Source: an uncultured Ruminococcus sp. (GTDB lineage Bacteria > Bacillota > Clostridia > Oscillospirales > Acutalibacteraceae). Taken from it: a stretch of 16,143 nucleotides of DNA. The DNA lies in NCBI GenBank assembly GCA_902797065.1, contig CADBRK010000227.1, positions 1-16,143 on the forward strand, written 5' to 3'. Position 1 is the stretch's first letter; every line of letters begins with the position of its first letter. A program made the position numbers and the translations under genes. Shown here piece by piece: positions 6,951-13,237 of this stretch. The notes beneath the pieces were generated by a model that saw nothing but the letters and a program-made list of their open reading frames with translations, ran no database searches and had not been told where the DNA came from.

Positions 6951-7440
6951 TTTTATTTCCTCCTCCACATAATCTGTTACGGATTTCGTCGTGAATACAT
7001 TCGGGAACAAAGTCCCTTATGTTTCCCCCAAAACTTGCAACATTTTTTACAATGCTTGAGCTGAGATACATATTCTCCGCGCGTGACATAAAGAATATCG
7101 TCTCCAGCTCGGGATTGAGCATTTTATTGGTAAGCGCCATCTGAAATTCATATTCAAAATCAGATACGGCGCGCAGCCCCTTAACTACAGCAGTGGCGTT
7201 CCTCTCTCTTGCATAATCGGCAAGCAGTCCTTCGCATGCTACTACCTCGACGTTCTCTGTTCCTTCGAGAGCCATATTCAGAAGGTGCATACGTTCTTCG
7301 ATCGTGAAACAAGGCGTTTTCGCTTTGTTTACGAATACCGCAACTATAACCTTGTCAAACGTGTTTGCCGCCCGCTTTATAATATCGACATGCCCCAGTG
7401 TAACAGGGTCAAAGCTTCCCGGACAAATGACTGTACGCAT
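6940..7440 (-). CDS. coaD: Phosphopantetheine adenylyltransferase
   Basis: This is a 166-residue CoaD, which transfers AMP from ATP to 4'-phosphopantetheine to form dephospho-CoA, the fourth step of CoA synthesis, in the cytoplasm. The nucleotidyltransferase signature GSFDPVTLGH spans residues 8-17 with the T-x-G-H motif at 14-17. KGLRAVSDFEYE (88-99) and the C-terminal LSSSIVK (126-132), equivalent to the ISSS-x-(V/K) motif, are also present. Length matches the family (about 160). The start at 7440 begins directly at the conserved MRTVICPGSFDP and follows minus-strand GGGAGGT at 7446-7452; the longer upstream frame would run into rsmD. It lies 34 bp after rsmD, a very common bacterial pair, and overlaps the following coiled-coil gene. 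Confidence 0.97.
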   Translation of the reverse strand: MRTVICPGSFDPVTLGHVDIIKRAANTFDKVIVAVFVNKAKTPCFTIEERMHLLNMALEGTENVEVVACEGLLADYARERNATAVVKGLRAVSDFEYEFQMALTNKMLNPELETIFFMSRAENMYLSSSIVKNVASFGGNIRDFVPECIHDEIRNRLCGGGNKNES

Positions 7441-7474
7441 GGCACACCTCCCTTGTTGATAAGAATAGAATATA

Positions 7475-8020
7475 TCAATCGGCGAACTCACTGTGACAGT
7501 AAGTCGTAATTCCGATCTTTCCGTATTTATAATCTCTGTACCGTACAAACTCCGAAAGCTTATCGGGCAGATTTTCGCCGATAGGGTACTCGCAGATTAT
7601 CATACCCGTTTTCTTCATGGACGCTTCGGCTTTTGCAAGCGCCGCCTGAAGCAGCCCCGTGCCGTACGGCGGGTCAAGAAACATGAAATCGAATTCCGTT
7701 CTGTTGCTGTTCAGAAAGCTTATCGAATCCGATTGCACGACTCTGCCGTGATCAAGCTTTACCGACGCAAGATTCCTTTTGACGATCTCGACGGACTCGC
7801 GCCTGTTATCCACAAACACAGCCTCGGACGCGCCTCTGCTGAGCGCTTCGATGCCCATCTGCCCCGAGCCGGCGAATAGATCAAGGAACCGCCTGCCCGC
7901 AATATCAAACTGTATGATGCTGAATACAGCTTCTTTAACTCTGTCGGTTGTCGGCCGTACGTCGTCGCCCGTGAGCTGTTCTAATTTTCTGCCTCGTGCA
8001 GAACCTGTAATAACTCGCAT
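7475..8020 (-). CDS. rsmD: 16S rRNA (guanine(966)-N2)-methyltransferase
   Basis: A 181-residue class I SAM-dependent methyltransferase of the RsmD family, which methylates N2 of G966 in 16S rRNA (E. coli numbering) on the assembling 30S subunit. It starts with the family hallmark MRVITGSARGRKL and has VRPTTDRVKEAVF (21-33). SAM-binding motif I is LDLFAGSGQMGIEALSRGA (46-64) and catalytic motif IV is DPPYG (116-120). Minus-strand GGAGGT at 8025-8030 is 4 bases from the ATG. It is the first gene of the operon with coaD and the coiled-coil gene and has a near-consensus promoter only about 30 bp upstream, so the leader is very short. Confidence 0.96.
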   Translation of the reverse strand: MRVITGSARGRKLEQLTGDDVRPTTDRVKEAVFSIIQFDIAGRRFLDLFAGSGQMGIEALSRGASEAVFVDNRRESVEIVKRNLASVKLDHGRVVQSDSISFLNSNRTEFDFMFLDPPYGTGLLQAALAKAEASMKKTGMIICEYPIGENLPDKLSEFVRYRDYKYGKIGITTYCHSEFAD

Positions 8021-8048
8021 AATAACCTCCGAAATCTATCTGATTTGA

Positions 8049-8078
8049 ATTATAACATTATTGTTACCAATTTGTCAA
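8049..8078 (-). promoter_or_regulatory. Sigma-A promoter of the rsmD-coaD operon
   Basis: Minus strand: TTGACA (8073-8078), an 18 bp spacer and TATAAT (8049-8054). The predicted start is near 8041, leaving a leader of about 20 nt that contains the ribosome binding site. Confidence 0.88.
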
Positions 8079-8080
8079 CC

Positions 8081-8120
8081 TTTTTTAATTAATTTTTTAA
8101 CTTTTTTGTAATTATTTTTT
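8081..8120 (-). promoter_or_regulatory. Four A6 tracts upstream of the rsmD promoter (UP-like/curved DNA)
   Basis: On the minus strand, runs of six A occur at 8081-8086, 8093-8098, 8102-8107 and 8115-8120. Their centres are 12, 9 and 13 bp apart, close to helical phase, and the block starts 3 bp beyond the -35 box. Such tracts often act as UP elements or bend DNA around polymerase. Confidence 0.5.
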
Positions 8121-8236
8121 ATTATACCGCATCACACCTTGCGAAAAAGTAAATATTCTGAATTGTTTTGCTGTTCGGATATGGTCATTTTGAAAATGTA
8201 CCCCGAAAAAACCAATAAACAGGGTAATTTATATTT

Positions 8237-8257
8237 ACTGTTGCTAAAAATAACAGT
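8237..8257. promoter_or_regulatory. Inverted repeat touching the rny -35 box
   Basis: ACTGTT and AACAGT are separated by 9 bases, and the right arm ends on the first base of the TTGACA box. This is a possible operator, or the chance product of AT-rich sequence. Confidence 0.3.
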
Positions 8258-8285
8258 TGACAAATTATGCTTTTTGCCTTACAAT
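8257..8285 (+). promoter_or_regulatory. Sigma-A promoter far upstream of rny
   Basis: TTGACA (8257-8262), a 17 bp spacer and TACAAT (8280-8285). The predicted start is near 8292, about 425 nt before the rny start codon. A second, weaker candidate is the extended -10 TGG-TATAAT at 8411-8419, without a good -35. Confidence 0.8.
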
Positions 8286-8287
8286 AT

Positions 8288-8716
8288 AAACGGGATATTT
8301 GTACACCTTGATCGGTAGGATATTCCCGTTTGTTAATCGGACTCAGAGCCGTTTCTATATATTAGTGTTTTGATATAAATACTGCTGAATTAATGTTTAA
8401 ATGGTTATATTGGTATAATGCTTCCTGCGGAGGCTTAATATACAGATAATATAATTTTACGTTACATTCTGCCTGGATCAAACAAAATTGGTTTTCGGGC
8501 AGTACTCTTATTGTCATTTTTCAGACTCAAAGCGGAGGTATGTGTGCGTTGATCGTCATAGTTTCATGCGTCAGCGATCCCGTTACATCACACCGAAACA
8601 GAGTTGGTTCATCACAAGTTAAAATTTTATATTGAAATACCGAGACGGCACCGGGGTTATGATTGTTTAATGGATTAAGTAAATTAAAAATCAAAACAAG
8701 GAGGTGTCTGGCAGAT
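8288..8716 (+). promoter_or_regulatory. Long structured leader upstream of rny
   Basis: This stretch lacks a convincing gene but contains several hairpins: AAACGGGA-TAT paired with ATA-TTCCCGTTT (8288-8331), AGTGTTT/AAATACT (about 8364-8383), GCTTCC-TGC-GGAGGC (8420-8434, extendable with internal loops to about 8411-8442), and CTGCCTG/CGGGCAG (about 8469-8502) with an inner AAAC/GTTT pair. None is followed by a proper U-run. The sequence could be an autoregulatory 5' leader of rny or a separate small RNA. It matches no riboswitch class, T-box or tmRNA I know; a 6S RNA was considered but I could not make its two ends pair. Confidence 0.45.
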
Positions 8717-10273
8717 ATGATGCCAATATGGCTAAGCATACTGCTGATCGTTCTCGCAGCGATAGTTGCGAGCATAATTTGCTTCAAGGCGGGCGTGAAG
8801 CATCGCCAGAAGATCGCGGAGGCCGAGATAGGTTCCGCCGAAAACGAAGCAAAGCGCATTGTGGACGAAGCGGTAAAGGATGCGGAAGCTAAGAAAAAGG
8901 AAATTTTGCTCGAGGGCAAAGACGAGGTCCTTCAGTTCAGGAACGAGACTGAAAAAGACCTCAACGCAAGACGAAAAGAGATACAGCGTCAGGAGAGAAG
9001 AGTTCAGCAGAAGGAAGAAACTCTTGACAGAAAGACCGATAATCTCGAAAAGAAAGAAGAGAATGTCTCCAAAAAGCTCAAGCAGGCAGAAGACAGACTT
9101 GCCGAAGCGGAGTCTATCAAGAAAAGCGAATTCGAAGTGCTTGAGAAAATATCGGGATTTACTACGGAGCAGGCTAAGGATTACCTGCTGAAAAATCTCG
9201 AGACGGAGCTTGTTCACGAAAAGGCTGTCAGAATATTGGATTATGAACAGCAGCTAAGAGAGGAATCCGAGAAAAAGGCAAGGAATATTATTTCTCTGGC
9301 AATACAGAGATGTGCCGCAGACCATGTTGCCGAGGCAGCGGTGTCTGTAGTACCGCTCCCGAATGACGAGATGAAAGGACGCATCATCGGACGTGAGGGA
9401 AGAAATATCAGAGCGATCGAAACTCTTACGGGAGTCGATCTTATCATAGACGATACACCCGAGGCAATAACGCTGTCGTGCTTTGAGCCTGTCAGAAGAG
9501 AGATCGCAAGAATTGCGCTCGAAAAGCTTATTTCGGACGGACGAATTCACCCTGCAAGGATCGAAGAAATGATAGACAAGGCAAGGCGTGAGGTCGAAGC
9601 GGTCATCAAGGAAGAAGGCGAACGCGCTGTTCTTGAGGTCGGCGTAAACGGAATGCACCATGAGCTTGTAAAGCTTCTCGGACGTCTGCGTTACCGCACA
9701 AGCTTCGGTCAGAATGTGCTCGATCACTCTATCGAGGTTGCGCTTCTTTCGGGTATGATCGCAAGCGAGCTTGGCATGGATCCCACTCTTGCAAAGCGCG
9801 CGGGACTTCTGCATGATATAGGCAAGGCGCTCGACCACGAGATCGAGGGTTCGCACGTTGAGATAGGCGTTGACGTTGCAAAGAAGTACAAGGAAAGCGA
9901 TCAGATAATTCATGCTATCCATGCGCACCACGGCGACGTCGAGGCAAAGACGATCGTTGCATGTATAGTTCAGGCGGCAGACGCGATCTCCGCCGCAAGA
10001 CCGGGCGCAAGACGCGAGAATGTGGAAAACTACATAAAGCGTCTGCAAAAGCTTGAAGAGGTTGCTTCTTCGTTTGAGGGAGTAGAGAGGTGCTTCGCAA
10101 TTCAGGCAGGCCGTGAGGTTCGCATTATGGTAAAGCCCGAGATCGTGAAGGACGAAAGAATGATACCGCTTGCAAGAGAGATCTGCAAGAAGATCGAGAC
10201 CGATCTCGAGTATCCGGGTCAGGTCAAGGTAAATATTATCAGAGAATCAAGAATAACAGATTACGCAAAGTAA
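8717..10273 (+). CDS. rny: Ribonuclease Y
   Basis: The 518-residue product is RNase Y, the membrane-bound endoribonuclease that starts bulk mRNA decay in many Firmicutes. It has an N-terminal membrane helix (residues about 3-24), a long charged coiled coil (about 30-195) and a KH RNA-binding domain with GRIIGREGRNIRAIE from residue 221. The HD phosphohydrolase domain carries the metal-binding pair His366-Asp367 in LLHDIGKALDHE and the downstream HAHHGD motif. Length equals the B. subtilis enzyme (520). The start at 8717 places the membrane helix right at the N-terminus. AAGGAGGTG at 8698-8706 is about 10 bases upstream, slightly far; ATG 8720 is the alternative. An open frame reaching back to 8663 has no supporting site. 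It has its own promoter, leader and terminator, so it is monocistronic. Confidence 0.97.
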   Translation: MMPIWLSILLIVLAAIVASIICFKAGVKHRQKIAEAEIGSAENEAKRIVDEAVKDAEAKKKEILLEGKDEVLQFRNETEKDLNARRKEIQRQERRVQQKEETLDRKTDNLEKKEENVSKKLKQAEDRLAEAESIKKSEFEVLEKISGFTTEQAKDYLLKNLETELVHEKAVRILDYEQQLREESEKKARNIISLAIQRCAADHVAEAAVSVVPLPNDEMKGRIIGREGRNIRAIETLTGVDLIIDDTPEAITLSCFEPVRREIARIALEKLISDGRIHPARIEEMIDKARREVEAVIKEEGERAVLEVGVNGMHHELVKLLGRLRYRTSFGQNVLDHSIEVALLSGMIASELGMDPTLAKRAGLLHDIGKALDHEIEGSHVEIGVDVAKKYKESDQIIHAIHAHHGDVEAKTIVACIVQAADAISAARPGARRENVENYIKRLQKLEEVASSFEGVERCFAIQAGREVRIMVKPEIVKDERMIPLAREICKKIETDLEYPGQVKVNIIRESRITDYAK

Positions 10274-10277
10274 TATC

Positions 10278-10312
10278 AAAAAGTCGGAACATTATTCTGT
10301 TCCGGCTTTTTT
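10278..10312 (+). terminator. Strong intrinsic terminator of rny
   Basis: AAAAAGTCGGAACA pairs with TGTTCCGGCTTTTTT around a 6-base loop (one G-U pair), and the 3' arm ends in a U-run. It begins 4 bases after the rny stop codon. Confidence 0.92.
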
Positions 10313-10354
10313 GAAAAACTTTTGAAAAAACCTATAAAAAAATATAAAAAGCTA

Positions 10355-10383
10355 TAGATTTTTCATATAGGATATATTATAAT
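10355..10383 (+). promoter_or_regulatory. Putative promoter of the dockerin protein gene
   Basis: TAGATT (weak -35, 10355-10360), a 17 bp spacer and a perfect TATAAT (10378-10383), about 33 bp before the start codon. The -35 lies inside an imperfect inverted repeat, CCTATA...TATAGG (10331-10371), which could be an operator. Confidence 0.5.
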
Positions 10384-10416
10384 AATATTATGATTATCTT
10401 TACGGGGGTCGATATT

Positions 10417-11544
10417 ATGAAAAAGCTGCCTGCGGTCATAGTGGCGCTGATGATACTTATTTCATCTGTGTGCGGTACTCTTTCGGCAAACGCACAGACA
10501 GATACCGTCGGACAAGACAAAAACGAGATATATACCTCGTCCGATACGTCAAACCAGGGTACGGTAAGAATGAAGGGGTCAAAGGGCGACGAGATCACTG
10601 TGTTCTTCAATATGCAAAAGACGGAAAGAGCGTCGGGCTTTTTGGCGGAATTCAGTTTTAACAGGTCTTATCTGACTTATAACGATTACGAACAGTATTA
10701 TGACGCTACTTTTGTCAATCGGATAAACGACAAAAAGATGATGTTCTCTGTGCTGTTTGATCCGAACGGAACTACCGTTTCCGATGAAACCGAGATCATA
10801 GCTTTTAAATTCACCGCAAATCAGGATATTACAAACGACGATGTATGCGCAACATACGTTATCAAGGAATTCTACAATACCGATATGTTCGAGCTTGATT
10901 ACGATTCGGTTGTTGTAAAGGCAGTGAATGCAAAGGACGATCAGGGCGACGGTCCTCATATACATTCGATGGTTGTTCATGACGCAAAATCTCCCACCTG
11001 CACCGAACCCGGCTGGGGTCAGTGGGCAGAGTGTAAAGACTGCGGAGAGATACTGATCCCGAAGATCGAAGTTCCCGCAACGGGTCATAAAGAAGTGAAA
11101 GACCCCGCAGTCGAGGCTACCTGTACGCACGAGGGCAAGACGGAAGGCTCGCACTGTGAAACCTGCGGAACAGTGATAAAGGCGCAGCAGGTTATCCCGA
11201 AGAAGGAGCATAATTACGTAAACGGTGTATGCACAATGTGCGGTAAGAAAAAGGACGGCGGCTCAACCGATACTCACAGCGATACCGACACTCAGGGCGG
11301 AGGCGGAGACACCGAAGAGCATATTATCGGTGACATAAGCTGCGACGGCAAGGTTACATCTAAAGACTCGCTCATCATGCTTCGTGTTTCGATCAATATC
11401 ATTACGCTCAACGATCTGCAGAAGAAGCTCGGCGACGTGAATAACGACGGAAAGGTAAATAATACAGATTCCATGCTTGTTCAGAGATATTCCATCGGGC
11501 TGAAGGCAAAGAATAACAGAATAGGGGAAAAATATACGGGATAA
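10417..11544 (+). CDS. Secreted protein: cohesin-like domain, Cys/His-rich repeats, type I dockerin
   Basis: A 375-residue exported protein. A signal peptide (MKKLPAVIVALMILISSVCG, cleavage likely after SANA, near residue 27) is followed by a beta-rich domain (about 45-170) whose pattern, GDEITVFF...FLAEFSFN...MMFSVLFDPNG...IIAFKFTANQD, recalls cohesin-like sandwiches. Residues about 180-285 hold repeats of the form TCT-E-x-G...C-x-x-CG (CKDCG, CETCG, CTMCG) with His residues. After a Gly/Asp/Thr/Ser linker, a type I dockerin spans about 305-365. Its two calcium loops, DISCDGKVTSKD and DVNNDGKVNNTD, keep Asp at loop positions 1, 5 and 12. Dockerins bind cohesins on scaffoldins or cell-surface anchors. 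No catalytic domain is visible, so it may be an adaptor or structural component. The start at 10417 puts the signal peptide at the N-terminus; GGGGGT at 10404-10409 is an unusual site. The next gene converges. Confidence 0.85.
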   Translation: MKKLPAVIVALMILISSVCGTLSANAQTDTVGQDKNEIYTSSDTSNQGTVRMKGSKGDEITVFFNMQKTERASGFLAEFSFNRSYLTYNDYEQYYDATFVNRINDKKMMFSVLFDPNGTTVSDETEIIAFKFTANQDITNDDVCATYVIKEFYNTDMFELDYDSVVVKAVNAKDDQGDGPHIHSMVVHDAKSPTCTEPGWGQWAECKDCGEILIPKIEVPATGHKEVKDPAVEATCTHEGKTEGSHCETCGTVIKAQQVIPKKEHNYVNGVCTMCGKKKDGGSTDTHSDTDTQGGGGDTEEHIIGDISCDGKVTSKDSLIMLRVSINIITLNDLQKKLGDVNNDGKVNNTDSMLVQRYSIGLKAKNNRIGEKYTG

Positions 11545-11591
11545 TCACCGCTTGTGCGGATGTTACGGAAAAATAGTATAAATAATAGTAT

Positions 11592-11625
11592 AAAAATAAC
11601 GCCGTGCTTGCGAGAGTACGGCGTT
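11592..11625 (-). terminator. Terminator of the uracil permease gene
   Basis: AACGCCGT (11598-11605) pairs with ACGGCGTT (11618-11625). On the minus strand the hairpin is followed by ATTTTTA, so it terminates the permease gene, whose stop is 16 bases upstream of it. On the plus strand there is no U-run, so it would work poorly for the dockerin gene. A small CCGC/GCGG hairpin at 11549-11560 follows the dockerin gene, also without a U-run. Confidence 0.75.
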
Positions 11626-11641
11626 AAATATTCGGTATCAA

Positions 11642-13084
11642 TTATTTTTTCTTATTGCTTTTTTTATTCTTATTGGCAGACGTTTTATCCGACTGAGCCT
11701 TTGCAGATGTCTGAGCATTTTCCGCAGATTTGGCAGGTTCTTTCACGTCTCCGTTCTCTGCAGCAGCTTTTGCTTCTGCGGCGGAAGGCTTGCCGTTGTT
11801 CTCAAAAACAAAATCCTTGCCGGGAAGTATTGCGTTGAGAAGGATACCTACGATAGCTGCTATAGCAAGACCCGAAAAGCTTATCGTTGTGGAACCAACC
11901 GCAAAAGAGATACCCTGAGCGGCGGAGAATTTGAATCCCAGCGCACAGCCGAGAATAGCCGCCGTGATGATCACGTTTCTGCTCTTTGTGAGATCGACTT
12001 TGTTTTCGACAAAGTTTCGGATACCGATAGCGGAGATCATGCCGTAGAGAATGAGCGATACGCCTCCGATGATTGCGGCGGGTACTGTCGAGATAACAGC
12101 CGATACGGCAGGGAAGAACGAGAGTACAACAGAAAAGACAGCCGCAATGCGGATAACTCTCGGGTCATAGATTCGTGTAAGAACGAGAACGCCCGTGTTT
12201 TCTCCGTACGTCGTGTTTGCGGGTCCGCCGAACAGCGCCGAGAAAGAAGTTGCGAGTCCGTCGCCGATAAGCGTGCGGTGCAGACCGGGATCGGCGATGT
12301 AGTTCTCGCCGGTCGTTGCGCTGATAGCCGAGATGTCGCCGATGTGCTCCATAACCGTAGCAAGCGCAATGGGTACAATAGTAATTATCGCGCTGACGTC
12401 AAACTTTGCGATCGCCGAAGTGTGTATGGGGAGCGCAACTATACTGCTGCTTGCAACCTCCGAGAAATCTACTCTGCCGAGACAGAGCGCAACGATGTAC
12501 GAGCCTACAATACCTATCATAATAGGAATGATCTTTATCATACCCTTGCCCCAGATATTGCATACAATGATAAGCGTGATCGCAATAACAGCCAAAAGCC
12601 AGTCCTGATTGCAGTTGTCGATCGCGCTCGGGGCGAGCGTAAGACCGATCGCGATGATCATAGAACCCGTAACAACGGGCGGGAAGAACTTCATTACTTT
12701 GTTTATACCGAATGCCTTGAACAGACCTGCAAGCAGCAGATATATTGCACCCGATACAAGTACGCCTCCGCAGGCATAGGGGAGCATTTCGGTATTCGGT
12801 TTGCCGTCGATCAGCGGGGCTACTATTGCATAACCTCCGAGATATGCGAACGAAGAGCCGAGAAATGCGGGAACTTTTCCCTTTGTGATGAAGTGGAACA
12901 GCAGTGTGCCGAGACCTGCCATTAATAAAGTTGTGGAAACATCAAGACCCGTCAGCAGAGGTACGAGAACGGTAGCGCCGAACATAGCGAACAGATGCTG
13001 TCCGCCGAGCAGCAGCATTTTCGGGATACCGAGCTTTCTTGCGTCGCGGATAGGTGCAGTTTCCTCGGTTTGAACTTTTGCCAT
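11642..13084 (-). CDS. uraA: Uracil permease (NCS2 family) with a basic C-terminal tail
   Basis: A 480-residue nucleobase:cation symporter of the NCS2 family, imported substrate most likely uracil. About 12-14 hydrophobic segments cover residues 20-425. Signature sites are VMEHIGDISAISATTGENY, whose Glu and His match the uracil-binding helix of E. coli UraA, and GGPANTTYGENTGVLVLTR, with the conserved Glu of the second binding helix. Minus-strand AAGGAGG at 13091-13097 supports the start. Residues 431-480 form a low-complexity Ala/Lys/Ser/Asn tail ending in KNKKSNKKK, not found in typical UraA and presumably cytoplasmic. It is monocistronic: promoter and terminator flank it directly. The leader is only about 25 nt, so there is no room for a PyrR attenuator. 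Xanthine transport is a less likely alternative. Confidence 0.93.
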   Translation of the reverse strand: MAKVQTEETAPIRDARKLGIPKMLLLGGQHLFAMFGATVLVPLLTGLDVSTTLLMAGLGTLLFHFITKGKVPAFLGSSFAYLGGYAIVAPLIDGKPNTEMLPYACGGVLVSGAIYLLLAGLFKAFGINKVMKFFPPVVTGSMIIAIGLTLAPSAIDNCNQDWLLAVIAITLIIVCNIWGKGMIKIIPIMIGIVGSYIVALCLGRVDFSEVASSSIVALPIHTSAIAKFDVSAIITIVPIALATVMEHIGDISAISATTGENYIADPGLHRTLIGDGLATSFSALFGGPANTTYGENTGVLVLTRIYDPRVIRIAAVFSVVLSFFPAVSAVISTVPAAIIGGVSLILYGMISAIGIRNFVENKVDLTKSRNVIITAAILGCALGFKFSAAQGISFAVGSTTISFSGLAIAAIVGILLNAILPGKDFVFENNGKPSAAEAKAAAENGDVKEPAKSAENAQTSAKAQSDKTSANKNKKSNKKK

Positions 13085-13114
13085 AATTTTCCTCCTTTTT
13101 CACTAATTACATTA

Positions 13115-13143
13115 ATTATACATTATTGTGCATAATACGTCAA
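13115..13143 (-). promoter_or_regulatory. Sigma-A promoter of the uracil permease gene
   Basis: Minus strand: TTGACG (13138-13143), a 17 bp spacer and TATAAT (13115-13120). The predicted start is near 13108, giving a very short leader that contains only the ribosome binding site. Confidence 0.87.
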
Positions 13144-13187
13144 TGCGTTTTTGATAAATAACAAAATACCTGTGCTTTTTATGTGAA

Positions 13188-13217
13188 CAAAAAGCACCCG
13201 AAGTTATTCGAGTGCTT
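13188..13217 (-). terminator. Intrinsic terminator of the mltG operon
   Basis: On the minus strand AAGCACTCGAA pairs with TTCGGGTGCTT around a TAAC loop (11 bp, one U-G pair), and the 3' arm runs into UUUUU. On the plus strand the same position is a C-A mismatch, so it favours minus-strand transcription. It lies 20 bases after the mltG stop. Confidence 0.9.
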
Positions 13218-13237
13218 AGAAAGTAATTGTATTTTGT

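Noticed and set aside
8288..8520. 6S RNA, T-box or a known riboswitch in the rny leader
   Set aside because: I found no T-box core, no known riboswitch consensus, and the 5' and 3' ends do not pair to form the 6S closing stem; no U-run terminator ends the region.
9254..10048. Minus-strand open frame (264 codons) opposite rny
   Set aside because: Antisense shadow of a conserved gene with no domain or start signal.
12278..12925. Plus-strand open frame (215 codons) opposite the uracil permease gene
   Set aside because: Arg/Tyr/Asn-rich translation with no family resemblance; it is the complement of the permease codons.
13098..13187. PyrR-type attenuator before the uracil permease gene
   Set aside because: The promoter lies only about 25 nt from the start codon, so there is no room for an anti-terminator/terminator pair. 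The nearby hairpin belongs to mltG termination.
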